DNA from: Clostridiales bacterium
Lineage (GTDB): Bacteria; Bacillota; Clostridia; Lachnospirales; WQUN01
Reading direction: 5' to 3'
Assembly: GCA_031271295.1 (NCBI GenBank)
Contig: JAISVZ010000035.1
Coordinates: 1 to 64,000 of the forward strand
Length of the DNA stretch: 64,000 nt
Positions 29,501-37,542 of the stretch are shown here, piece after piece. The position numbers and the translations under genes were made by a program. The notes beneath the pieces were generated by a model. That model ran no database searches. It worked only from the letters and a program-made list of their open reading frames with translations, and was not told the origin of the DNA. The stretch's first letter is position 1. The number at the start of each line of letters is the position of its first letter.

Positions 29501-31702
29501 ATCGCTCGTGTTTAAGCACATATTCCCTGTTTCAAGGTTAAGGCGGGCAACCAAAAGCCGCTCTTCCAGCCCGTTTATTATCGGCTCCGCCTCATTAAAA
29601 TGCGACGTTATGCTTTCGCAGTATCTCGCCCAGTCCTTAGGGTCGTTCTTGTACTCTTCGTACATGTTTTTGCCTATTTCATAGTGGAGCTTCATGCGCT
29701 GTGTAATGTTCAAACTGTTTGATACAAATACTCTGAAAAGGCTGTCCTCGAACCGGTATGTTCCCTGACCCGTTTCGCTTAATATTTTAACGTCGGTAAG
29801 GGGTTTCATTTTGAAGCTGAGTTCGCTTTCGTCTAAGGAACGGTCGTAATAAACGCTGCCGTAAACGCTTAAATAATCCAAAAGCGAACGTGCGCTTTCA
29901 GACAGGGATTCGTAGAGTTCCCTGTATTTGCTCTGCGCGTCTAAGTTAAAATCCGTGCGCTTAATCTCTTCCAAATCCCAAACAAAGCTCTGCTTTTCAC
30001 CGTCGTATTTAAGCAGTTTTTTCTGGCTCAGCGCGTTTACTAAGTTAGTTACCTCGTAAGGACGCCCGCCGGTTAAGTTGAAAATATAATCCACCAAATC
30101 GTCGGTTCCCTGAGAATAATCGCCGAATAATTCCTCCAAAAAATCCCGAATGTCGGATGTTGTCAGGTATTCCAAGTTTATGTGGGTAACCTTTATTCCC
30201 GGAGTGTCGAACTCGGCAATAAGGTCTTGAACTTGCGGGTTGGTTTCGTATTCCTCCGGCCTCATTGAAAGCACCGCCATAAAGTTTAGAACGTTTTCGT
30301 CGCGCATTGCCGCCAAAAGCATTTGCAGGCTTTGCCTGTCTGCGGATTGGGCGTTATCCACAAGCAAAACTATAGGCAGCGCGGAGGATGTTATAACCTG
30401 CAAAAATGTTGTAAACACATGCTGGTTGCGGCGCTTTTCCTCGGCATAACTAAGCGCGGCGGGCTCGGGGTGTTCGCCAATAAGGTCTGACAGAAACGGC
30501 ATCATTTTTAACAGCGTACCCGCGTTGCCGCCAAGGTTATGTAAAAGCACGCGCTTTAACCCGGAAAGGTCCGTGCCGTAGTTTACAAGCCTGTTGTAGT
30601 ATTGCCTAAACGCGCGGCTTATCGCGTAATACGGCTCGGTGAGTTTTTTATAGTCGTAAACCGCGTGCAGGCATATCCCGTCGGATTTTAAAACGAACTC
30701 CTCAAATTCGGCGGTAAGCTCACTTTTGCCGGAATACGGCGGCCCGGAGATAATAACGGCCTCCGCCCGCCTGCCCGATATGTGGTTGTAAATATTTCTG
30801 AGCTGTTTAAAATAGCTGTCCCTTCCCATGAGGTAATTTTCCGGAATAAGGCGCACAAACGAATCCGCTGTGCCAAGCGGGAATTTTTTAAGCATTCTGT
30901 CCTTATTAAGCTGGCTTAGGCAAAGAACAAAATCGTACTCCAAACTTTCCGCGGACATGTACCTGTCGTCCGGGGATTTTTGAATAAGTTTCATTACTAT
31001 ATCAGAAAGAACTTCGCTTACATTGGCAACATGCGACGGAGGAGGCGGCATTACCGCTATATGCGCGTGGAGAAGCTGCATACTGGTTTTATAATCGAAC
31101 GGCATACGCCGCGTTAGCAGGTAGTACAGGGTTATACCAAGAGAATATAAGTCGCTTCGAAAATCCACAGGAAGGTTCACCCGCCCTGTTTGTTCAGGAG
31201 AAATAAACTCCCTTGTGCCCGCAAGCCCGTCGCGGGGGAGCTTTTTTTCGTCGTCGCGGCTAATTGAAATGCCGAAATCTATAAAATATATATCAAGCGT
31301 GTTAACGTCTATCAGCATGTTTGCGGGTTTTACATCGCGGTGAATTATTCCCCGTTTATGTATAGTGGAAAGAGCCGACGCCGCGTTTTTTGCCACAGTA
31401 ACAAATTCGCGCACGGTTAATGATTTGTTTTCAAGATATGAGTTTAATACAACAGCGCCCTTATCCTCCATAATTAAGTAGGCGTTGTCGCTGCCGTAAA
31501 CAAGGTTCAACACATTGGCAACGCCGTCCATATGGTTTTCCTTTAAAATTTCGTACTCGCGCTTTAAAAGGTATTCGTCTTCGGGGTTTTTGCGGGTTTT
31601 GATAATTACAGGCCTGGAATCGGACTTTCGCACTGCTTTATAAATTAAAGTTTTCGCGCTCTCGTATAGGGTTTCCGATATGTCGAAGTTTCTTGATATC
31701 AC
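26570..31702 (-). CDS. Ser/Thr kinase - AAA-type ATPase - GAF - histidine kinase hybrid sensor
   Basis: A 1710-residue multidomain sensor. Residues about 1-265 are a Hanks-type kinase with HRDVKPAN and the DFG motif (IDFGIS). Then comes a large STAND/AAA-like ATPase with Walker A GPPYSGKS (about 320) and Walker B IVLLVDNAQ. A long helical, TPR-like region spans about 700-1270, followed by a GAF domain (about 1280-1430). The C-terminal histidine kinase has an H-box (IAGIAHEINTPVG), an N-box (NLIMNSVIHG) and G-boxes (DNGKGM, GGSGLGTHI). No transmembrane segment is evident, so it should be cytoplasmic. I start it at GTG 31702, 9 nt after AAGGAG; a TTG at 31711 abuts that site. The HD-GYP regulator follows in the operon. 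Confidence 0.92.
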   Translation of the reverse strand: MISRNFDISETLYESAKTLIYKAVRKSDSRPVIIKTRKNPEDEYLLKREYEILKENHMDGVANVLNLVYGSDNAYLIMEDKGAVVLNSYLENKSLTVREFVTVAKNAASALSTIHKRGIIHRDVKPANMLIDVNTLDIYFIDFGISISRDDEKKLPRDGLAGTREFISPEQTGRVNLPVDFRSDLYSLGITLYYLLTRRMPFDYKTSMQLLHAHIAVMPPPPSHVANVSEVLSDIVMKLIQKSPDDRYMSAESLEYDFVLCLSQLNKDRMLKKFPLGTADSFVRLIPENYLMGRDSYFKQLRNIYNHISGRRAEAVIISGPPYSGKSELTAEFEEFVLKSDGICLHAVYDYKKLTEPYYAISRAFRQYYNRLVNYGTDLSGLKRVLLHNLGGNAGTLLKMMPFLSDLIGEHPEPAALSYAEEKRRNQHVFTTFLQVITSSALPIVLLVDNAQSADRQSLQMLLAAMRDENVLNFMAVLSMRPEEYETNPQVQDLIAEFDTPGIKVTHINLEYLTTSDIRDFLEELFGDYSQGTDDLVDYIFNLTGGRPYEVTNLVNALSQKKLLKYDGEKQSFVWDLEEIKRTDFNLDAQSKYRELYESLSESARSLLDYLSVYGSVYYDRSLDESELSFKMKPLTDVKILSETGQGTYRFEDSLFRVFVSNSLNITQRMKLHYEIGKNMYEEYKNDPKDWARYCESITSHFNEAEPIINGLEERLLVARLNLETGNMCLNTSDATNATVYYKKGLSVCGSAIFNADYKLAVDLSINCALSCLAKENFADFETVSAKLLENIQNDEDKFRYYNQTMKQCVSAGKYRFAISLGEKYLEGKEILLEEQADPALSYKQYERLFTDIVMHNPINPDADLEFAKDENALRTGSITALLSDAMWSLKDERSNYYHFVVYCFAAQNGIFDNFDTVFYNGALRAVKSMNYEIAEHLINQCIRYTDRYGGSKSRALVRLGGLISHWRNPIEKTFDIYKEAKMSASTEGLNRETTLADLMILDTRFFLTCAPLEVGKEIDLAIQNAGISSLDLCSKILSGVLRQFVKCVTGKTNSPDSFSDVNFNEDEFVAKNAEEQTIMYYYHSYKLIALVVNARYEQAQEHAEKLEPMWTVQSGSLLMVMVSFFYTILLVCLSNKMQNKTYAVAAKSNQKLLQEWAEKNPGNFREWYLCAQVAIEITEDEPRKLMPTYTEALQLLTAKKNSPLLAIVHELMATFWRGKSVSDYSSHHRYTAYRVYKDYGFFAKWSALEPLISDYALYSNRDSSISLSQSTDMLLTNKNIDIEAILSIVTTLTQDVNISVMSSALLECLIQNSGATRGFVVILQDSRPIIESVYYSAIQPGNISLSLLPMPLSKAEEMDFPVKAVEYVLSKKVTLNINYATEKHLLFSDIYYKIHNPEAFICVPMRLNEKVIGAVYLENNSLSGIFSAERVNMVSTIISQTAPLFQNAIYYDELNDYANTVEKRLKEHSTLLNSMIAGIAHEINTPVGVCVTVVSHMLNLTKLSREKFGAQTLSKTDLVNYFEEILKGCAIAEANVSRAVGLIQNFKKVSANQSNEVFESLNLYTTLTNIVEYIRPAIKKKISDIEITGDENFTFVSCAGALTQIFTNLIMNSVIHGFENKPRDNCRIKIAYDSDNTHVTITYSDNGKGMTEDEITKLFQPFYTTKRQFGGSGLGTHIVFTHVTQTLNGKVLCKSEPGKSTDFIIKLPV

Positions 31703-32052
31703 TGAATTCAACTCCTTGTGGAAGGGTGTATGCTGTGTGTTTGGAGGTTATTATAACATGAAACGGGGATAAAGGAAAGTGCGCGAAATGGGTGGCATCT
31801 GTCGTTTTTTTGCTTTTTTTGTTTGTCTTTTGCGGCGTATTACTCCGGTTTGTACTTTCGCTTATTGCTACCGTGCGGATAAATTGCAGAGATTTTAACG
31901 GTATAATGCACTTGCGCTTCGTAAAAAAGCCGCCTTGTATTTACAAGGCGGCTAAATGAAGCTTAAATTTAAACATAACAGTAAAACCTAATTTCAAAAC
32001 CTTACTTCAAACCCTTTCTTCAAAACAGATACGCAGAAGCAGCCGCCCCGCA
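31703..32052. other. Intergenic region with probable kinase promoter
   Basis: About 350 bp without a gene. On the minus strand a consensus -10 (TATAAT, 31750-31755) lies about 48 nt upstream of the kinase start, with no recognisable -35 box. The terminator of the small membrane protein gene is at 31922-31952. The remainder holds nothing I can identify. Confidence 0.45.
31922..31952 (-). terminator. Terminator of the small membrane protein gene
   Basis: GCCGCCTTGTA and TACAAGGCGGC form an 11-bp stem with a tiny loop; on the minus strand it is followed by TTTTTT. It closes the minus-strand transcript that includes 32053-32256. Confidence 0.85.
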
Positions 32053-32256
32053 TCACGTTAAAGACTTTATAATCAACATAATCCCAACGAGCAGCAGCGG
32101 TATGCCCACAATAAGCCCAACAACCGTTATGCTGAGTAAAATGCCGATAATCATAGTTATAACCCCAAGCGTTACTCCTATAAGCCTGCCGGTTAAATTA
32201 AAAATTATACTAACCAATGTCCAAATCAGCTTAAACGGAAAAAATATAATACCCAT
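32053..32256 (-). CDS. Small two-helix membrane protein, function unknown
   Basis: This 67-residue, very hydrophobic protein has two predicted membrane segments (about 3-28 and 32-64) joined by a short turn with one arginine, ending in KSLT. A GGGGA ribosome binding site lies about 8 nt before the ATG, and a strong terminator follows 100 nt downstream, supporting a real gene. I do not recognise a family; similar small membrane proteins are common in Bacillota. It follows the PG-binding gene by 55 nt and may share its transcript. Confidence 0.6.
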   Translation of the reverse strand: MGIIFFPFKLIWTLVSIIFNLTGRLIGVTLGVITMIIGILLSITVVGLIVGIPLLLVGIMLIIKSLT

Positions 32257-32311
32257 AGCAAATTCCCCTTTTTAATTTTATAAATTATGATTAATTTATA
32301 GAATATACGCC

Positions 32312-34603
32312 TTAGAAGCGGGAAAGTTTCCTCATTTGCGCCAGAGCAAGCATCATCATACCCTGTGCGGAATTATCCGGCCAGCCGCCGAAATTTCTCG
32401 TAAAGCCGCCGAATTTCTCCGTTAAGCCGCTAACATCTCTCGTAAAGCCGTCGAATTTTTCCGTAAAGCCGCTAAAATCCCTTGTAAAACCATCGAATTT
32501 CTCCGTAAAGCCGCCGAAATTCTCCGCCGTAACGCTTCGTGCCAGCGAACACTGCCGCATAATGGCGTCCCATGTGGCTTTGCCCACAATCCCGTCCGCT
32601 TTAAGCCCAAAAATACTTTGAAATTTGGTAACTGCGTTTTTGGTTCCGCCTCCGAAATTCCCGTCCTCGGTAAGCCTTGGAATTGACGGGTTCGACGAAG
32701 ATATGCGGTTTAAACACCGCTGAATTTGCGCTACGTAGTTGCCGCTGCTGCCTTGGCTTATAATATACCCCGGATAGGCGCTGGTATTTGTTCCCGCTTG
32801 GCACTCGGATATAATTTTATTCCATGTTTGCCGCCCAACAATGCCGTCCTGCGTTAAGCCGAAAATTCGCTGGAAAGCGACAACCGCGTTTTTTGTGCCG
32901 TTGCCGAACCTGCCGTCCTCCGCAAGTTTGCCTATCGCCGGATACCGTGCGGAAATATTGTTCAGGCAGCTTTGAATTTTTCTTACATAATCCCCGGTGT
33001 TGCCAACCGACAGGTTATAACCCGGATACCCGTTGCCTGCGCCGTCCGTTGGAACGTTAACCTTATCTCTCAGCTCCCAGTAAACGGTATAAAGTTTTCG
33101 CCATGTGCCGGGGCCAACAATGCCGTCCTGCGTTAACCGAAACGCCTTTTGAAAATCCTTCACCGCGCCCGTTGTGCTTCTTCCGAAATTATAATCCTGA
33201 ATTACAAACGGCACCTCCGGATAAAAGTTGGCGATATAATTCAAAAGATATTGCAGCCTGCCCACGTTTGTGCCGCGTGAGCCTTCGCTTATTACCGCCG
33301 TGGGGGGAGTTTTCCCAACTCCTATTACCTCGCCCTCGCTGGTAAGTTCCGCAAGCCGCTTAACCCCGCCGGAATAAACGTAGGATATTTTATACCAAGT
33401 AGCTTTGCCCACGTTGCCGGTTGCGGAAAGCCCAAATTCCGGCACGCGCTGAAACGCCTTAACCGACGCCGTTGTATCCGCGCCGTAATAGCCGTTCGGG
33501 TTTGATATTTGAGGAATGGTTGGGAAATTTATTCGAATGCGGTTTAAGTAAGTTTGCATTTGCCGCACATAGTCGCCGCTCGTTCCTTCCTTTAAGGTAT
33601 AACCCGGATACGATTCCTCAATGCCTTGGATATTGTCCGTTTCCACAATCTGAATATCGTCCGGGTAGTAATATTTTAAAATTTCAAGCGGGTTATAACC
33701 CTGATTCGCCAAATAAACGCTTCCCCACTGTTTAAGGCCGGGGCACTGCGCAATTTTCCCGTCGCAGTATTCGGTGTAAAACGGCTCCTTATGCCCGGTG
33801 CGCCGCACAAAGCGGTTAAAAACATGGTCTACAATGCTGTTGATATTCGCGAATGTGTTCGACCCGTGCACATAATACTGGTCGTAGCCCGTATCGTTCG
33901 TAATGTCGAAAGAGTACCCGCGGGATCTGTACCATTCCGTATAAACGCGGTTTAACGCCAAGGATATTTGGCAGTAAATATTCGCCTCTATGGCGGCCTC
34001 CGGCCATGTGGCGTAAATTTCGTTGGAGCATACGTTTTTGATGTAATTCCTGAATGTGACGGTTACGTTAGACGCGTTAGACGATGGAGAACCAAGATGT
34101 ACGGTAATATACATAGGAATAATAACTTCTCTTAAAATTCTTTCCCTGCCCGCATCCGCAAATTCGTGGTTTCTTACCTCGTTCGGCTTAACAAGCTGAT
34201 GCTCGCCAAGCTTAATTTCCAAAGAGTTTTCCTCATCGTTTGCGGTTTCCCCGGAGCCTTGCGGCGATTCAATATAATCGTGCGCCGCAAGCGGTATCAT
34301 ATTAACAATAAGTGTTGAAGTTTGCGTATCCAGCACCTTCACGTTTGTAATTTTTTCCGCCGCGAACCCTTCGGCTTTTACCGCAACGTCGCATAACGCG
34401 TACGGCTCGCCGCTATAATCCTCGTTTACGGTAAGCGCTTTATCCGGCGTTTGTATTTCTATTTTTGAAACAACACCCTCGTCGTCCGAGACCGATTCAA
34501 AAAGAACCTCGCTGCCTTTTGTAATAGTTACTGCCGCGTTCGGTATCGGAATGGCGTTAAAATCCGCCGCAGTTACTGCTACCTGCAAATATCCTGTGCC
34601 CAT
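32312..34603 (-). CDS. SpoIID-like domain protein with four peptidoglycan-binding repeats
   Basis: A 763-residue protein. Residues 1-120 resemble a carboxypeptidase-regulatory-like beta domain (PIPNAAVTITKG). Residues about 160-330 resemble a SpoIID-like domain (VTFRNYIKNVCSNEIYATWP, CPGLKQWGSVYLANQG). Four PG_binding_1-type repeats follow, each with the signature GxVGxxTW (GNVGKATW, GIVGPGTW, GIVGRQTW, GIVGKATW). The C-terminus carries six heptads of the GFTEKFD/GFTRDFS type. SpoIID proteins are lytic transglycosylases in sporulation, but the catalytic residues of this branch are uncertain. No N-terminal signal peptide is visible, so export is not obvious; it may act in spores or after lysis. 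GGGAGA precedes the ATG. Confidence 0.8.
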   Translation of the reverse strand: MGTGYLQVAVTAADFNAIPIPNAAVTITKGSEVLFESVSDDEGVVSKIEIQTPDKALTVNEDYSGEPYALCDVAVKAEGFAAEKITNVKVLDTQTSTLIVNMIPLAAHDYIESPQGSGETANDEENSLEIKLGEHQLVKPNEVRNHEFADAGRERILREVIIPMYITVHLGSPSSNASNVTVTFRNYIKNVCSNEIYATWPEAAIEANIYCQISLALNRVYTEWYRSRGYSFDITNDTGYDQYYVHGSNTFANINSIVDHVFNRFVRRTGHKEPFYTEYCDGKIAQCPGLKQWGSVYLANQGYNPLEILKYYYPDDIQIVETDNIQGIEESYPGYTLKEGTSGDYVRQMQTYLNRIRINFPTIPQISNPNGYYGADTTASVKAFQRVPEFGLSATGNVGKATWYKISYVYSGGVKRLAELTSEGEVIGVGKTPPTAVISEGSRGTNVGRLQYLLNYIANFYPEVPFVIQDYNFGRSTTGAVKDFQKAFRLTQDGIVGPGTWRKLYTVYWELRDKVNVPTDGAGNGYPGYNLSVGNTGDYVRKIQSCLNNISARYPAIGKLAEDGRFGNGTKNAVVAFQRIFGLTQDGIVGRQTWNKIISECQAGTNTSAYPGYIISQGSSGNYVAQIQRCLNRISSSNPSIPRLTEDGNFGGGTKNAVTKFQSIFGLKADGIVGKATWDAIMRQCSLARSVTAENFGGFTEKFDGFTRDFSGFTEKFDGFTRDVSGLTEKFGGFTRNFGGWPDNSAQGMMMLALAQMRKLSRF
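32384..32526 (-). repeat. 21-bp heptad-coding tandem repeats in the PG-binding gene
   Basis: Six or more 21-bp units, alternating in pairs (42-bp period), encode GFTEKFD and GFTRDFS variants. Neighbouring units differ by a few synonymous and conservative changes, so the repeat has expanded in frame. Confidence 0.85.
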
Positions 34604-34663
34604 TTCGCATCTCTCCCGATGGAATTTTACTTTATTTCATCGTATGCGTAGGGTTTTGAAAAG

Positions 34664-36331
34664 TTACAGGATGGATTTAAAAAGCGCCGCAAGCTTTGTG
34701 TTCAGTTTGTTCGGAAGTTCGTAATCCGAGTTCATATACAAACCGAACGATTCCTCGTGATATGTATGATAGTTAAAATGCACGCCGTATTTTTCGCACA
34801 GCGATATCATATCACGTACCCACTGGAGCGCTCCCCGGTCATTCACATACGCGTTCGATACCACGCCGAATTCCCCCAAATAAACCGGAACATTGTTTTG
34901 TCTGCCGAATTTGATGTTCTCTTGCATATTGCTTTCAAGGTACTGCTTGTTAAACGAATGGATATCGGCGCCGTTTATAAAATCTATTCGCGGGTTGGTA
35001 ATTGCAGAATCCGCGCAGTTTTCCCGTTTAACCCAAGCGGAAATTACATATTTAAAACCTTCCTTTAATTCGAAAGGTTTGCCCGAAAAAATGCTGTCAT
35101 CGGTTGTGCCTTTTATATAGAGAGAAGTTTTGTCCCCGAAGCCGGTATTGGATGATTTTCCAAAACTTCCGGAGCCGTTACTTGACCAAAACCAAAAATC
35201 CGGCTTATCACTTGGGTTTACAAGGATAATGTCGGTTTTATTGCCGTCCTTGTCGTATTCGGATATTTTTATTTCGTCGAAATATGCAGTTCCGGCTTTG
35301 CCTGTGCCAAACGCCTGGCATGATACTCTGCCCATGTTGAACTGCGACGTTCTTTTAACGGGCGTACTTTCGTAATACTCCCAGCCGCTTTGCCGCGTTC
35401 CCTTATTGCTTGCCGCCTCGCATCCCAACCATTCGTCATCGCTCTTATAGCTTATTACCTCGCTCGACGGATAAAATTTGACAGCGCCTTTGGTGTTTGC
35501 CCAATCGGTATCCTGATGGGTGAACTGATGGGGCGCATAATCGTGAAATTCGTATACAACATTGCTGTCGTCAAGCAGGAAATGGCTGAAATTTACCTCG
35601 TTTGAGTAAAATGTTTTCCCCGTTTCAAGGTTTTTAATCATCAAAGGTTTTTCCACAAAAATAATATGGTTTTTATCCGCCGTCCTTACGGTTTTTGCCA
35701 AGCTTTTAATATAACTTGTGAAAATATTTAAACTTTCGTCCACCGTATTTTTTAACGGAACGCCCGGCTCGTTTATAAGCCCGTAGCCGATTATTGCGGG
35801 TTCGTTTTTGTACCTTTTCGCAATTTCCGCCCACAGGGCGCTAAGCCGTTTCAGGTTGCCGGTTTCAGTCCATAACGCCATGCCGCCGCCCATAGACTGA
35901 AAGCCGCCCTGCGGCACATGCATGTTTAAAATGAGTTTTATACCGTATTTTTTTGCCCATTTAATGTTTAAATCGATCCAGTCAAAACCGCTTTGCTTGT
36001 ATTTATACGGCTCGTCGTCGTCCTCAAACAGATTGTAGTTGAGGTAAAACCGGACACAGTTAAAACCCATTTCCGAAATTTCCTTATAAGAGAGCTCGGT
36101 ATGGTGGGTTTTGCTTGGGGTTTCCGGTTCGCTCCACACGCTGTTTCCGAAGGAAATCCCCTTGATTGTAAATTCTTCGTTTTCCGGGCTTAGAATTTTA
36201 TCCGCGCTTACATGAAAGAATTTCGTGTTGGCGGGGTTGGCGCTTTGAGTGTTTTCGGCTGCGGAGGTTGCATTTACGCCAAAAGAGCAAAGCAGAGAAA
36301 AGCTTGTAAGCACTGCGGTTAGTTTTTTCAT
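34664..36331 (-). CDS. Secreted glycoside hydrolase family 5 enzyme with inserted CBM-like domain
   Basis: A 555-residue protein with a signal peptide (MKKLTAVLTSFSLLCSFGVN, cleavage near ATSAA). The GH5 (cellulase/mannanase-type) TIM barrel shows the acid/base Glu188 in GLINEP and the nucleophile Glu487 in VYLGEFG, with His263 in EFHDYAPH. Between about residues 290 and 455 an extra beta-rich segment (SGWEYYESTPVKR, FWFWSSNGSGSFG) interrupts the barrel and looks like a carbohydrate-binding module. It would hydrolyse beta-linked polysaccharide outside the cell; the exact substrate is open. AAGGGGAA precedes the ATG, and a plausible promoter lies about 100 nt upstream. It lies next to the SpoIID/PG-binding gene but with its own promoter. 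Confidence 0.88.
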   Translation of the reverse strand: MKKLTAVLTSFSLLCSFGVNATSAAENTQSANPANTKFFHVSADKILSPENEEFTIKGISFGNSVWSEPETPSKTHHTELSYKEISEMGFNCVRFYLNYNLFEDDDEPYKYKQSGFDWIDLNIKWAKKYGIKLILNMHVPQGGFQSMGGGMALWTETGNLKRLSALWAEIAKRYKNEPAIIGYGLINEPGVPLKNTVDESLNIFTSYIKSLAKTVRTADKNHIIFVEKPLMIKNLETGKTFYSNEVNFSHFLLDDSNVVYEFHDYAPHQFTHQDTDWANTKGAVKFYPSSEVISYKSDDEWLGCEAASNKGTRQSGWEYYESTPVKRTSQFNMGRVSCQAFGTGKAGTAYFDEIKISEYDKDGNKTDIILVNPSDKPDFWFWSSNGSGSFGKSSNTGFGDKTSLYIKGTTDDSIFSGKPFELKEGFKYVISAWVKRENCADSAITNPRIDFINGADIHSFNKQYLESNMQENIKFGRQNNVPVYLGEFGVVSNAYVNDRGALQWVRDMISLCEKYGVHFNYHTYHEESFGLYMNSDYELPNKLNTKLAALFKSIL

Positions 36332-36429
36332 GGGTATTCCCCTTTCGAATTTGGTTTTTTTGTTTGGAACTACGTATTTAACTTGACCATTGGTTTAGCA
36401 TTTATTCTTCAATATTAGCGTTTGTAATT

Positions 36430-36459
36430 ACTATACACTTCTAAAGTATATTCTTGCAA
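36430..36459 (-). promoter_or_regulatory. Promoter of the GH5 gene
   Basis: On the minus strand TTGCAA (36454-36459) and TATAGT (36430-36435) are separated by 18 bp, about 100 nt upstream of the GH5 start codon. Confidence 0.5.
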
Positions 36460-36523
36460 GCGTGAATAAAACGTTTGTTGTTTTTTATTTTTTTGTTCTT
36501 GCCCCCAACTGCATCTTAGCGCG

Positions 36524-36552
36524 TTGATAAAACCCCTATCCTGTGGTATAAT
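36524..36552 (+). promoter_or_regulatory. Promoter of the PIN module
   Basis: TTGATA (36524-36529) and TATAAT (36547-36552) are separated by 17 bp, leaving a leader of about 120 nt before the PIN gene. The rest of the 340-bp gap between the divergent GH5 and PIN genes is AT-rich and shows no gene. Confidence 0.7.
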
Positions 36553-36678
36553 GATGATATCTCAAACGAACCGTTTGTACAAAATTGGCTTGCTTTAAAC
36601 GTTCATTTTTCAAGCGGAGGGGCACCGATTTTACGGGATTTTATTGTCGTATGCCGAATATGTGAGGAGATGTTGAAA

Positions 36679-37161
36679 TTGAGAAAACTAAAACTGTATC
36701 TTGATACCTCGGTGATTTCCTATTTAGTCGCGATAGACACACCCGACAAAATGAAAGATACCTTGAGGTTATGGGACGCTATTAAGGCAAAGCACTATGA
36801 CGTATATGTATCCGCCATAACTATTGGTGAAATTCAAAGATGCCCGGAGCCTAAGCGAACTCTTTTAATTAATTATCTCGCTGAAATAGAGCATACTGTA
36901 ATAGAGGCAACCGAGGAAATAGAAGTTATAGCTCAGTGTTTTATAGATAACAAAATTCTAACGGATAACAGCCGCGATGATTGCCGCCATATTGCATATA
37001 CAATCGTTTCCGGCTGCGATGTAATAGTGTCATGGAATTTTAAACATATAGTTAATTATAAAACTATTAGAGGAGTAAAACTTGTATCCGCTTTATCCGG
37101 TTACAATGAAATTGCCATATATACCCCAACTATCTTAATTGAAGGGAATGAAGAATCATGA
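36679..37161 (+). CDS. PIN-domain protein, probable toxin of a type II toxin-antitoxin pair
   Basis: A 160-residue protein opening with LYLDTSVISYL, the first acidic motif of PIN nucleases. Further acidic positions follow (GEIQR in the middle; SRDDCRHIAY and DVIVSWNFKHI towards the end), as in VapC-like PIN toxins that cut tRNA or rRNA. The start is uncertain: AGGAG (36665-36669) abuts an ATG at 36670 but stands 9 nt before TTG 36679, so I prefer the TTG. The stop overlaps the start of the next small gene (ATGA), indicating coupled translation. A toxin gene placed before its partner is the less common order. Target unknown. Confidence 0.8.
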   Translation: MRKLKLYLDTSVISYLVAIDTPDKMKDTLRLWDAIKAKHYDVYVSAITIGEIQRCPEPKRTLLINYLAEIEHTVIEATEEIEVIAQCFIDNKILTDNSRDDCRHIAYTIVSGCDVIVSWNFKHIVNYKTIRGVKLVSALSGYNEIAIYTPTILIEGNEES

Positions 37162-37343
37162 ATGAGCCTGCATTGAGCTTAGAGTTTACTGTTGACGATA
37201 TACACAAGTTGAGGAAATTCAATAATGACAGACGCAAAGATATGACATTCGAAGAGTATAAAGCCGACCTTCAAAATGAAGCGAGTGAAGTAATTGAAAC
37301 TATAGATAGGCTTAGGATGGAAAGGAGAATGTTAGCACAATAA
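37158..37343 (+). CDS. Putative antitoxin partner of the PIN protein
   Basis: A 61-residue charged protein whose ATG overlaps the PIN stop codon. It contains LEFTVDDIHKLRKFNNDRRK and a helical acidic C-terminal half (EASEVIETIDRLRMERR). From recall, similar small proteins accompany PIN genes in other Bacteria, but no named DNA-binding fold is obvious. The role is inferred from overlap, size and charge. A terminator follows at 37395, so the two genes form a closed two-gene operon. Confidence 0.65.
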   Translation: MNEPALSLEFTVDDIHKLRKFNNDRRKDMTFEEYKADLQNEASEVIETIDRLRMERRMLAQ

Positions 37344-37394
37344 TCGCTATAATTTTAAAAAAACCGTAGTTTTAAAATATATGTTGAAAATTTG

Positions 37395-37437
37395 AAAACA
37401 AGCCATACTTAGAAAGCGGTAAGGCTTGTTTTATTAT
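37395..37437 (+). terminator. Terminator of the PIN module
   Basis: AAAACAAGCC (37395-37404) and GGCTTGTTTT (37423-37432) form a 10-bp stem followed by ATTATA. It ends the PIN-antitoxin transcript. Confidence 0.75.
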
Positions 37438-37542
37438 ACCCGAAACACCCGTCCACATTTTACCTATTATATTATTTTTCGAATGCCAAATAATAAGCAC
37501 GTTACCAAAATTAAGAATTATCTTTATAATGGCGGGTGCTTT

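Noticed and set aside
37502-37530. Promoter for the SH3-CAP gene (TTACCA-17-TATAAT)
   Set aside because: It would place the transcription start about 6 nt before the ATG, downstream of the ribosome binding site, making an almost leaderless mRNA.
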